Source of the DNA: Arcicella sp040387735
GTDB taxonomy: Bacteria; Bacteroidota; Bacteroidia; Cytophagales; Spirosomataceae
NCBI GenBank assembly: GCA_040387735.1
Contig: JAZKDE010000056.1
Coordinates: 1 to 64,000, forward strand
Direction of reading: 5' to 3'
DNA: 64,000 bases
Part shown: positions 42,883 through 51,210 of the stretch, piece by piece
Position numbering within the stretch: the stretch's first letter is position 1
Layout of the letters: each line of letters starts with the position of its first letter
Notes under the pieces: generated by a model
The model's database searches: none
Told to the model about the DNA's origin: nothing
Seen by the model: only the letters and a program-made list of their open reading frames with translations
Position numbers and translations under genes: made by a program

Positions 42883-45831
42883 TTAATATCCAAAAACCTC
42901 TTCCAAAGTCAATTTCTTTACTTCGCCATATTTTTTGAGGTCTTCCAAATTTACTTTTTTCTCCGATGCTACTATACACATATTGTATGGTTTCTTCGCA
43001 AATTCGGTATCTTGGAATTTCTTCAAATCTTCCAGCGTTAACTTGTCCAAAGCCTGATAAATTACCCGACGTTCATCGCCCGATACGCCTTTATCTTGAT
43101 TACTCAAATACGTATTGATGATGTTATCCTGCGTAATTCTTTCAGTTTGGTAATTCTTTTTCATGCTGGCTTTTGCGGTCTCCAAATTTTTAGGAGATTC
43201 TGGAAAAACATTCAATAACTCGTTCATTCCCGCAATTGATTCGTGGATTTTATCTGCTTGCGTTCCTACGTATGCTACCATTCTGTATTTCTCGTCTTTG
43301 GTATTTGGTGTGTAGTAAAACGCATACGTTGAATACGCCAAAGCTTTCGACTCACGAATGGTTTGGAAAACAATTGACGACATTCCTCCTCCAAAATAAT
43401 TATTGTATAATTCCACGATTGGTGTTTCTGCAACATTGTATTGAATCGTTGGACGAACCCAGTTAATTTCCGCTTGAACCATGTCATAATCAGTAAACAA
43501 AACAGCAGGTTTTTCAGGAGCACTTGCCTCAAAATTAGCAACAAGTGGCAAATCAGCTTTGAAAGTTGCAGAGTTTTTATGAATTCCACCTACCGTAGAA
43601 GCTAAACTTTCCATCGTTTGTGGCCCGTAATAAACAATTGAATGTTTGTACGAAAACAAGTTTTTGAGAAAAGAAATCAACTCATCAGCCGTTAATGCTT
43701 TCAATTCAGCATCGGTAAATTGTAACACATTTCTTGGATTTTTAGCTCCAAAAGTTGCGTAAGCAGTTAAGCCTTGAAGAATTGCTCCTTTGTTCAATTT
43801 AGCATCGTTTCTTTGTTTCAAAAGTCGACCTTTTAATAATTCTAAAGCGGCATCGTCTTTTTTACATTTGGTCATTAAATCTTCAAAAAGACCAACCGTT
43901 TTTGCAAAATTCTCATTCAAACCCGACAACCCTAAGGTAATATGGTGGTCGGTATAAGATTGGGTGAAACTACTCGCCAAACGATAAAACTCAGTACTGA
44001 TTTGTTCAGCATTCATTTTATCAGTTCCCACAAATTGTAAATATTGTAAAGCAATTGGTAAGATTTTGCTATTCCAAGAACCCATATCAAAGCGATACGA
44101 CATTCTAAATAAGTCATTATCGGTATTCTGCACGTAAAATGCATCCAAACTTCCAATCTTACCTTTCTTCATGTCTTTTGAGAAATCTAACCATTTAGGC
44201 TCAATATTTGACATTGGCGTAGTGTTGACATCTTTCAAAAAGGCTGATTGAGCCTCACGATTTACTTCAACAGGCGTAATTGTTGGCTTATCAACCTTAA
44301 CAATATTTGGGTCAGTTCCTTTACGTTTATAAACAACTACGTAACCGTCGCCGCAATATTTTTTGGCAAAAGCCATAACATCTTCCTTCGTTACTTTGCC
44401 CAAAGCATCATTAATAGCCACATTATCATTCCAGTTGGTAGCCTTTGATGCAATGAAACTACCCAACAGACCATAGGCACGAGAAGTATTGTCTTCTAAA
44501 CCTTGAATGGCCGTTAGTTTAAAGTTTGCCGCAATAGCTTTAATGATAGATTCATCGAAATTTCCTGTTTTCAATTTGTCCAATTCACCCAACAATAATG
44601 CTTTTACATCATCCAAACTTTGGTCTTTTTTGGGTGTTGCCGTCATTGACCACGTTGAATAATCTTTGTTCCATTCTGGATTTGAACTTGCCCGTAAAAC
44701 CTTTTGAGCCTTTACTAAATTGAGGTCAATTAAACCCGCTTTTGAGTTCGACATCAATTCATCCACAATTGTTCCTACGATTTTATCTTTCGCATTTACA
44801 GAACCTGACCAACGCCAAGCAATCGTAAGATTATCAGGTGTTGGCCCGAAAACTTCACGTATTATTGGACTTGTTATGGGAGCTTCAGGAGCGGGCTTAT
44901 ATTCTTGAACTGGTTTGGTAACCATGTATTTGAAAGACGCTTCAATTTTCTTGATAAGTTCATCCGAATTAAAATCCCCTGCCATGATAATTGCCATGTT
45001 ATTCGGGACGTAATATTTTTTGAAATAGTTACGAATTTCCACTAAAGAAGGGTTTTTCAAGTGTTCAATCGTTCCGATAGTCGTTTGTTGTCCGTAATTA
45101 TGCGTTGGAAAAAGAGCAGCGTTACGAGCTTCATAAACTTTCCAACCATCATTATCAAGGCTACGGTTTTTTTCTTCGTAAACAGCCTCTAACTCCGTGT
45201 GGAAAATCCGCAAAACAGGACTATGAAAACGTTCGGCTTGCAACTTTAAAAATCTATCAATGGCATTAGCAGGAATATCTTCAGTATAAACAGTTTGCTC
45301 ATAAGAAGTGAAAGCATTTGTTCCTTGTCCGCCCATCGAAGCCATCATTTTATCATATTCGTTAGCAATGGCAAATTTGGCCGCTTCACCCGATTTTTGG
45401 TCGATTTCCTTATAAATAGCTTTACGTTGGGTGGAATCTGTTGTTTTATTATATTTTTCGTAAAGAGCATCAATTTGGTCGAGCAAAGGTTTTTCTTTTG
45501 ACCAATCCAATGAACCAAATTTATCCGTTCCTTTAAACAGCATGTGTTCCAAATAATGAGCAAGTCCCGTGTTGGTACGTGGGTCAGTATTAGAACCCGC
45601 CCGAGTTGGAATCAGAGCTGCAATACGTGGTTCTTTGTGATTTTCGCTCAAAATAACCGTCAAGCCATTGGCAAGCGTATAAAAACGAGCTTTCATGGGG
45701 TCGTTACTCACGTACTTATAAGTATATCCACCCGAGGTAGCAGTTTTCCATTCGTAAGATTTTTGAGCAAAGGTTGAGGACAGGCTGAGCAAAAGTGCAT
45801 AAGCCAAAAGTAGTAAGCGTGCTTGCTTCAT
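42883..45831 (-). CDS. M16-family (pitrilysin/insulinase) zinc metallopeptidase, exported, double-domain
   Basis: From ATG 45831 a 982-residue protein with signal peptide (ARLLLLAYALLLSLSSTFAQ). The first M16 unit holds the inverted zinc motif H92-Y-L-E95-H96 with the distal glutamate in ELEAVYEEKNRS. The second unit (from about residue 520) lacks the zinc motif and carries the R/Y pair region (FGGGMSSIVFQTIRESKALAYSTY), as in other full-length M16 enzymes that form a closed chamber. Degrades peptides in the periplasm. The in-frame extension to 45936 is rejected because it hides the leader. Confidence 0.95.
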   Translation of the reverse strand: MKQARLLLLAYALLLSLSSTFAQKSYEWKTATSGGYTYKYVSNDPMKARFYTLANGLTVILSENHKEPRIAALIPTRAGSNTDPRTNTGLAHYLEHMLFKGTDKFGSLDWSKEKPLLDQIDALYEKYNKTTDSTQRKAIYKEIDQKSGEAAKFAIANEYDKMMASMGGQGTNAFTSYEQTVYTEDIPANAIDRFLKLQAERFHSPVLRIFHTELEAVYEEKNRSLDNDGWKVYEARNAALFPTHNYGQQTTIGTIEHLKNPSLVEIRNYFKKYYVPNNMAIIMAGDFNSDELIKKIEASFKYMVTKPVQEYKPAPEAPITSPIIREVFGPTPDNLTIAWRWSGSVNAKDKIVGTIVDELMSNSKAGLIDLNLVKAQKVLRASSNPEWNKDYSTWSMTATPKKDQSLDDVKALLLGELDKLKTGNFDESIIKAIAANFKLTAIQGLEDNTSRAYGLLGSFIASKATNWNDNVAINDALGKVTKEDVMAFAKKYCGDGYVVVYKRKGTDPNIVKVDKPTITPVEVNREAQSAFLKDVNTTPMSNIEPKWLDFSKDMKKGKIGSLDAFYVQNTDNDLFRMSYRFDMGSWNSKILPIALQYLQFVGTDKMNAEQISTEFYRLASSFTQSYTDHHITLGLSGLNENFAKTVGLFEDLMTKCKKDDAALELLKGRLLKQRNDAKLNKGAILQGLTAYATFGAKNPRNVLQFTDAELKALTADELISFLKNLFSYKHSIVYYGPQTMESLASTVGGIHKNSATFKADLPLVANFEASAPEKPAVLFTDYDMVQAEINWVRPTIQYNVAETPIVELYNNYFGGGMSSIVFQTIRESKALAYSTYAFYYTPNTKDEKYRMVAYVGTQADKIHESIAGMNELLNVFPESPKNLETAKASMKKNYQTERITQDNIINTYLSNQDKGVSGDERRVIYQALDKLTLEDLKKFQDTEFAKKPYNMCIVASEKKVNLEDLKKYGEVKKLTLEEVFGY

Positions 45832-45962
45832 GGTAAAGAAAGTAGATTTTAGATTAATTTTAATTGCAATAACGTGATAACAGCAGAAATAAGCTATAAC
45901 TTTTTGATAAACGGTTTGATGGAATAGATGTTTCAATAAATTTTAGGCAAGTTAATAAATTT

Positions 45963-45989
45963 TTTACTCTATTGATTTGATAGAGTAAA
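45963..45989. promoter_or_regulatory. 10-bp palindromic operator over the tauE promoter
   Basis: TTTACTCTAT (45963-45972) and ATAGAGTAAA (45980-45989) are perfect inverted repeats, 7 bases apart. The spacer contains the TTTG -33 element. A dimeric repressor bound here would cover the promoter. The start of transcription lies downstream, so the palindrome is not an RNA hairpin of this gene. Confidence 0.65.
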
Positions 45990-46006
45990 TAGATTCATTA
46001 TATTTG
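45976..46006 (+). promoter_or_regulatory. Consensus promoter of the TauE gene
   Basis: TTTG (45976-45979), exactly 19 bases, TATATTTG (45999-46006). It is the best match to the Bacteroidota TTTG/TAnnTTTG consensus in the window. The start codon is 73 bases downstream. Confidence 0.75.
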
Positions 46007-46079
46007 TGAGATTTTTGAGCATTAATTCAACGGTAAAACATCAACCTCAACGTAAAAAACATCGTAAAAATCAAACAGA

Positions 46080-46994
46080 ATGAACGTAGAATCTCCTTCA
46101 CAAACAAATATTATTAGTTCCAATAAAAGCAATGTTTATTCCTCTAAACTACTTTGGATTGGAATTCCAGCAACTTTATTAATTGGACTTGGTGCAATAT
46201 TAATTTATAATTATCATGCGTCTTTTTCGGTTGAAAAATTAGTTGCTGGACTCAATCAAGATTTCTTTGTTTATCTACTAATCGGGATTTTCGCTCAATT
46301 AGTTGACGGAACTTTAGGCATGGGCTACGGAGCAACTTCTACTTCATTCTTACTTTCATTTGGAGTTCCTCCCGCCATTAGTAGTACAGGCGTTCACGTT
46401 GCAGAAATGTTCACGACAGGTGCATCGGCACTTTCGCATTATAAATTCAAAAACATCAATAAACGTTTAGTTACTTACCTTTTAATTCCTGGCGTTATTG
46501 GTTCAGTAATTGGGGCGTATCTACTTTCGGATGTAATTGATGGAAAAGTAATCAAACCATTCATTGCGGTTTATATGATTGTATTGGCCGTAATGATTAT
46601 TATTAAAGGTTTAAGAAATAACAATGTCAAGAAGAAAACCAAAAATTTAGGTGTTTTGGCCATTTTTGGAGGATTTATGGATGCTGTGGGTGGTGGCGGT
46701 TGGGGACCAATCGTAACTTCTACCCTCATAGGCCGTGGACGTGACCCCCGTTATACTATTGGTTCTGTGAATGCCGCAGAATTTGCCGTTTCATTTGCGA
46801 GTGGTATTACATTCTTACTTTTTGAAGGAATTAATGGCTGGCAAGTAATTGCTGGTTTAATTATAGGTGGCGTAGTAGCTGCACCTTTCGGAGCATTTTT
46901 TGTCAATAAAATCAAAAGAAGACCAATGACTATTTTAGTTGGGTTCTTAATTATTTATTTGAGTGGCAGAACTTTGTGGAAAGCTTTTATGTAA
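46080..46994 (+). CDS. TauE/SafE-family sulfite/organosulfur anion exporter
   Basis: A 304-residue membrane protein: helix at 24-45, then the TauE domain in two halves. LVDGTLGMGYGATSTSFLLSFG and its repeat GGFMDAVGGGGWGPIVTSTL are the paired signature motifs, with VPPAISSTGVHVAE between. It moves sulfite, sulfoacetate or similar anions. A consensus promoter overlapped by a palindrome suggests tight control by one repressor. Terminated by a strong hairpin, so monocistronic. Confidence 0.92.
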   Translation: MNVESPSQTNIISSNKSNVYSSKLLWIGIPATLLIGLGAILIYNYHASFSVEKLVAGLNQDFFVYLLIGIFAQLVDGTLGMGYGATSTSFLLSFGVPPAISSTGVHVAEMFTTGASALSHYKFKNINKRLVTYLLIPGVIGSVIGAYLLSDVIDGKVIKPFIAVYMIVLAVMIIIKGLRNNNVKKKTKNLGVLAIFGGFMDAVGGGGWGPIVTSTLIGRGRDPRYTIGSVNAAEFAVSFASGITFLLFEGINGWQVIAGLIIGGVVAAPFGAFFVNKIKRRPMTILVGFLIIYLSGRTLWKAFM

Positions 46995-47011
46995 AAACGA
47001 TATTTGTTAAT

Positions 47012-47046
47012 AAAAGAGGTCAGCATTCAATATGCTGACCTCTTTT
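47012..47046. terminator. Terminator after tauE
   Basis: AAAAGAGGTCAGCAT pairs perfectly with ATGCTGACCTCTTTT around TCAAT-type loop; T-run follows. Confidence 0.92.
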
Positions 47047-47196
47047 TGTTTTTAGCACAAGCTAATAATCGGACTGATTTAGCATATACTATTAGAAATT
47101 TTAAGTTTATTTTAATTAAATTTTAATAAGTTTTTAAGTATTAATACTTTTGTTTTGATGATGTCGTTTTTGATAAACAACAAAACCTTTACAAAA

Positions 47197-48090
47197 ATGA
47201 AAAATCTCCCAATGCTCGTGACTATTGTTACGATAGCTTTTTCTCTCACTAATTGCTCAGAAAAGAAAGGGGAAGGCGCTTCCGAATTTGCCGTAGCCGA
47301 TACCTCCGTGGTTGATATTACTGCGGATGCGGGCGTACCACTCTCTCCCAAAGACCGTAAATTTATCCGTAAAGCTGACACAAGATTTAAAGTTAAGAAT
47401 GTGCAAACTGCCACCAATGTTGTGGAGGATTTGATTGGTAAATACAAAGGTTTTATTATTCACAATGAATTATCAACTCATCTTTTCAGTGTCAATGAGA
47501 TAGAAATTAGTGAGGATTCCATTTTGAGAAATAAGTCGTATGAAACAAGCAATGAAATTATCCTGAGAATTCCGAATGAATCTTTTGAAAAAACGCTTCG
47601 GGAATTACAACCCCTCATGGCATTTTTAGATAATCAAACCGTTTCTGCGGATGATGTAAGTTTATCCTTAATGAGTAATGAATTGCAGAAAAAACGCTTC
47701 ACAAAATTTGAAAAGAGATTTGAAAAAGGCATTGATGAAAAAGGGAAAAAATTGACAGAAATGTCATCTGCGGAGGAGAGTTTATTTAACCACCAATCAA
47801 CAGCCGACGATAATCAGATTCTAAATTTAAAATTGAAAGATGAAGTGAATTATAGCACCATCACTCTACACCTTTATCAGTCGATGGCAACTATCCAAGA
47901 AACATTGCCAAATATTGAGAACTCGCACGCTTTTAAACCTAATTTATTTTTGAGAATTTGGCAAAGTATCCGTGAAGGTTGGTATTTTTTGGAAGAAATT
48001 ATTGTGGTAATATTCCGACTTTGGTTTGTGATTTTGTTGGGTTTAGGCAGTTTTTGGTTATATAAAAAACGAGTGAAGATAAATTTTTGA
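47197..48090 (+). CDS. DUF4349 lipoprotein
   Basis: From ATG 47197 a 297-residue lipoprotein (LVTIVTIAFSLTNC, lipobox LTNC). The DUF4349 domain includes RKFIRKADTRFKVKNVQ, the ILRIPNESFEKTLREL strand and the TISADDVS-like QTVSADDVSLSL, a coiled-coil (about 175-225), DEVNYSTITLHLYQ and a C-terminal transmembrane helix (about 262-285) with a basic tail. This is the normal family layout; function unknown. The ATG at 47155 would hide the lipobox. Confidence 0.87.
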   Translation: MKNLPMLVTIVTIAFSLTNCSEKKGEGASEFAVADTSVVDITADAGVPLSPKDRKFIRKADTRFKVKNVQTATNVVEDLIGKYKGFIIHNELSTHLFSVNEIEISEDSILRNKSYETSNEIILRIPNESFEKTLRELQPLMAFLDNQTVSADDVSLSLMSNELQKKRFTKFEKRFEKGIDEKGKKLTEMSSAEESLFNHQSTADDNQILNLKLKDEVNYSTITLHLYQSMATIQETLPNIENSHAFKPNLFLRIWQSIREGWYFLEEIIVVIFRLWFVILLGLGSFWLYKKRVKINF

Positions 48091-48109
48091 CACAATGTTG
48101 TTCAATCAA

Positions 48110-48130
48110 ACGGGCTAAAGCACGTGTTAC
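48110..48130 (-). repeat. REP-like hairpin supplying the crtD stop codon
   Basis: On the minus strand the foot GTAAC (48130-48126) leads into CGTGC-TTTA-GCCCG. The TAA in the foot is the stop codon of the desaturase gene, as it is for mpl at 2815. Confidence 0.55.
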
Positions 48131-49650
48131 TTAAAATTATCACTCATAATTTTAGCCGAAGAAAGTGCCAACGGAATGCCTCCTCCTGGGTGAACACTAC
48201 CACCTACGAAATACATATTTTTGATTTTTGAAGAGAAATTAGCGTGTCTCAAAAATGCTGCAAAACGATTATTTGAGGAATTTCCGTACAAAGCTCCTTG
48301 TGCTGAGGAGGTTTTCGATTCAATTGTTCTTGGGTCGAGAATTTCCTCACATTCAATTAATGCTGCAATATTCTGACCTAAAACTCTACTGATTTTTTTC
48401 AATACATTTTCTTTCGTCTGACGAATAATTTCATCCCAATTTTGTCCTTCGTTGGCTGGAGCATTTATCAATACAAACCAATTTTCGCAACCTTTCGGAG
48501 CATCATCAACTTTGTATTTTGAGGTAATATTGATGTAAACTGTTGGGTCGTGATAAATGCTTTTCTTATCAAACATCGTCCTAAACTCCTCCTTATAATT
48601 ATCACTAAAAAGAATATTGTGCAAGTTCAATTCGGGAAATTGCTTCTTAATTCCCCAATAAAAGATAACCCCAGAACTCGATTTTGGCTGATTTAGCAAG
48701 AAATTAGGGTGTTTTTCATTTGGCAAAAGTTTACGATACGTATGCGTTACGTCCATATTGGAAACTACGTAGTCATAAGGTATTAGGTCGTAGGTGCGAG
48801 GTTGTTGATTTTGAAGAGTAAAACCAATTACCTCTTCTCTATTTTCTTTGTCTTCTTTTATCCTCAATCCTTTTACTTCTCTATTTTCAATAATAACTTC
48901 CTCCACCTTCGTTTTAAAATAAAACTTCACGCCCAGGCTTTCGGCTAATTTTACAAGTGAGTCGGTAATAGAAACCATGCCTTTTTTTGGAAAAAAAGCT
49001 CCGATATTATACTCCAAATGCGGAATAATATTCAAAGTAGCAGGCGTTTGGTATGGATCAGAACCATTATAAGTAGCATAACGATTGAAAAGTTGGACAA
49101 TTTTCGGGTTTTTGAATAACTTTTCATTAGCATCATTCATTGTTCCAAAAATACCTAATTTTGGAAGATTCAAATAACCTTTCAAGGCTTTTCGGGATGT
49201 CCAAGTGGATAATTTGTGTAGAGAATCTTGCAAAAAAAGTCCGTCTAAAACTTCATATTTAAAGGCACTTTCTTTCAAAAATTGCGTAATTTTTTCGGCA
49301 GGTTCGCCTGTAATTTTCTCAACTTCTTCGGCAAATTTTTGAGGTTCAGCCCAAGCAGTTAATCGAGTTTGGTCTTCCCAAAAATACCGACAAACTTCGT
49401 TAAGTTGTTCATATTCAAAGTAATCAGTTGGATTTTCACCCACTAATTCAAATAATTCAGTTACTAAATTCGGAAGCGTAAACAAAGAAGGGCCAGCATC
49501 GAAACGATAGCCATTGAGGTCGAAACTACTTAATTTTCCTCCCGCATAAGCATTGGCTTCATAAACATAAACCTCTAATCCTTTGTGAGCCAAGCGAATA
49601 GCAGAGGCAATTCCTGCAATACCCGCTCCGATGATGGCAACTTTTTTCAT
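48127..49650 (-). CDS. crtD: Carotenoid desaturase, CrtD-like (phytoene desaturase family)
   Basis: A 507-residue FAD-dependent desaturase/isomerase. The FAD fold is VAIIGAGIAGIASAIRLAHKG; YRFDAGPSLFTLP, LFNRYATYNGSDPYQTPAT, IPHLEYNIGAFFPKKGM and the C-terminal FVGGSVHPGGGIPLALSSAK are characteristic. RYATYNGSDPY and the SLHKLS segment point to the Bacteroidota 1-hydroxycarotenoid 3,4-desaturase CrtD rather than CrtI, but this is from memory. No crtB or other carotenoid gene is adjacent. Residues 254-291 (EDKENREEVIGFTL, PRTYDLIPY) form an insert whose DNA has a 7-base period. Confidence 0.8.
   Translation of the reverse strand: MKKVAIIGAGIAGIASAIRLAHKGLEVYVYEANAYAGGKLSSFDLNGYRFDAGPSLFTLPNLVTELFELVGENPTDYFEYEQLNEVCRYFWEDQTRLTAWAEPQKFAEEVEKITGEPAEKITQFLKESAFKYEVLDGLFLQDSLHKLSTWTSRKALKGYLNLPKLGIFGTMNDANEKLFKNPKIVQLFNRYATYNGSDPYQTPATLNIIPHLEYNIGAFFPKKGMVSITDSLVKLAESLGVKFYFKTKVEEVIIENREVKGLRIKEDKENREEVIGFTLQNQQPRTYDLIPYDYVVSNMDVTHTYRKLLPNEKHPNFLLNQPKSSSGVIFYWGIKKQFPELNLHNILFSDNYKEEFRTMFDKKSIYHDPTVYINITSKYKVDDAPKGCENWFVLINAPANEGQNWDEIIRQTKENVLKKISRVLGQNIAALIECEEILDPRTIESKTSSAQGALYGNSSNNRFAAFLRHANFSSKIKNMYFVGGSVHPGGGIPLALSSAKIMSDNFK
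48777..48888. repeat. 7-base-period array inside the crtD coding sequence
   Basis: In register: aaggtat, taggtcg, taggtgc, gaggttg, then after a short centre tcttctc, tattttc, tttgtct, tctttta, tcctcaa, tcctttt, acttctc, tattttc. It coincides with the poorly conserved insert of the desaturase; the frame is intact. Confidence 0.55.
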
Positions 49651-49676
49651 AATTTATCCGTAAGTGTTATTACACC

Positions 49677-49758
49677 GAGAGCCACAGAGTTTAAGACGAG
49701 AACCACAGAGTATTTCCAAGTATTTTCTGTGGTTCTCGTCTTAAATTCTGTGGCTCTC
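49677..49758. repeat. Long palindrome of the GAGAGCCACAGAG family, copy A
   Basis: 49677-49709 and 49726-49758 are 33-base reverse complements with one mismatch. The arm holds GAGAGCCACAGAG, a short spacer and GAGAACCACAGAG. Located between the esterase and desaturase genes, both leftward. The same arm occurs at 52651-52685. Confidence 0.88.
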
Positions 49759-49807
49759 TGCGGCAGGCCTACCTGTATAACTTATTTTTCCTGAAAATTG
49801 TTAAGAA

Positions 49808-50884
49808 TCAAAAGAACAGCCATTCCATCGCTTTTGGGAATTCTTTACCCCATTGTGCTTCGCTATGTCCTCCTTCTGGGTCAAGCGAAAGATTAATAAC
49901 TGTCTTTTTAACACCTTGTCTTTCAAGCGTTTGCTTTAATTTTTCCACATTTGGAATCATTGCTGAGCTTTCTTTTCCGCCTGCATAAACATAAATACGA
50001 GTGGGTAAATGCGAGAGAAAATCAATAGCATCAAAGTAAATATTAGGAGAAACCCAAAGTGATGGAGAGAAAATCATCAACCGACCAAAAGCCTCAGGAA
50101 ACATCAAACCCGCATAAATACTAATCAATCCACCCAAAGAACTACCCCCAATTCCCGTTGCTTCACGGTCAGGAATGGTACGGAAATTTTTATCCACGTA
50201 AGGTTTCAACGTTTTTGCCAAAAATTGAGCGTATTTACGTCCCTGTCCTTTCCCTAATTTTGGATTATTATACGGCGAATATTCTTGATAACGGTCTTCT
50301 CCACCATGTGCAATGGCCACCACAATCACGTCGCCTTTTTCACGAGCCGACAACACTGCTAATTGTTTATCAACACCCCAATTACCAAATTCAGAGCCGC
50401 TACCAAAAAGATTTTGAGCATCTTGGAGATAAATAACGGGATAACGTTTGGTTGATTTTTCGTAGTTGTGAGGCAAAAGAATGGATACAGCCCGTTTCTT
50501 TCCCAATTGTGGCATCTCAAATTCATCCGAAATTAAACGTACTTCGGGCATAAGATTTTCGGAAAGATTTTCGCCGTCAAGTCGCCAATGAGGAACAAAA
50601 TCTTGGCATACACCATTTTTTATTTTAGCAACTCGATTACCCGTAGGATTGCCAAATTCATCTAATTCTACTTGATTCCAGCCACCTTTGGTATATTTAT
50701 ATTCAAAAGTATCAGGGATTTTTATGCTTTCGGGAAACTTCAAAACATATTTCCCATCTTCTACTTTATCAAGTTTTAGTTCTTCCTTATTAGGCAACCA
50801 TGCGTTAAAATTTCCCGATAAATATACAGGGCGTTCATCTTCAACGGGTGTGGTCAATTCAAAATACAATATATTCTTACTCAT
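49808..50884 (-). CDS. Esterase-D-type alpha/beta hydrolase with N-terminal glycogen-binding-like (CBM48/20) domain
   Basis: A 358-residue protein. Residues 1-75 look like an early-set/CBM48 domain (VYLSGNFNAWLPNKEEL, GKYVLKF, FEYKYTKGGWNQVELDEFG). The hydrolase domain (105-358) has the nucleophile elbow GIGGSSLGGLISIYAGL and a C-terminal histidine in GGHSEAQWGKEFP. Related enzymes are feruloyl or siderophore esterases. No signal peptide; ATG 50884 is preferred to the non-ATG extension. Probably a cytoplasmic ester hydrolase acting on a sugar-linked ester; substrate unknown. Confidence 0.87.
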   Translation of the reverse strand: MSKNILYFELTTPVEDERPVYLSGNFNAWLPNKEELKLDKVEDGKYVLKFPESIKIPDTFEYKYTKGGWNQVELDEFGNPTGNRVAKIKNGVCQDFVPHWRLDGENLSENLMPEVRLISDEFEMPQLGKKRAVSILLPHNYEKSTKRYPVIYLQDAQNLFGSGSEFGNWGVDKQLAVLSAREKGDVIVVAIAHGGEDRYQEYSPYNNPKLGKGQGRKYAQFLAKTLKPYVDKNFRTIPDREATGIGGSSLGGLISIYAGLMFPEAFGRLMIFSPSLWVSPNIYFDAIDFLSHLPTRIYVYAGGKESSAMIPNVEKLKQTLERQGVKKTVINLSLDPEGGHSEAQWGKEFPKAMEWLFF

Positions 50885-51210
50885 TAAGTTTCGTGGTTTT
50901 ATCAATTCGTAAAATTACGGAATAATCTTATCGTATTATCCTGTTTTCATTAAAACTCGTTTTTTCAAATAAGGTTTTAAGATTAAAGTATCATTTGGAC
51001 TAAAATCGCTATTGTTTGGGCGTTTGGCGGTATGTAGAATTGAATATTTATTTGGAAATTTGTAAGGTAAAATACCTATAAATCTCAAAACTATGCAATA
51101 ATTGAAAATTTCCGTAGAGAAAAGTTTTGTTATTGATTGTTATGCTTCGGAAAAGCAAAACCTTCGTAGAAAATAATTAAAGAAGAAAAACAGAGAACAA
51201 ATTTTTAAAT
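50885..51210. other. Divergent region upstream of leuC
   Basis: About 325 AT-rich bases carrying the promoter of the leu operon and of the leftward esterase. A weak hairpin TGCTT-CGGAA-AAGCA lies near 51142-51157. I found no clean TAnnTTTG box, leader peptide with leucine run, or T-box-like element, so control by attenuation is not supported. Confidence 0.45.
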
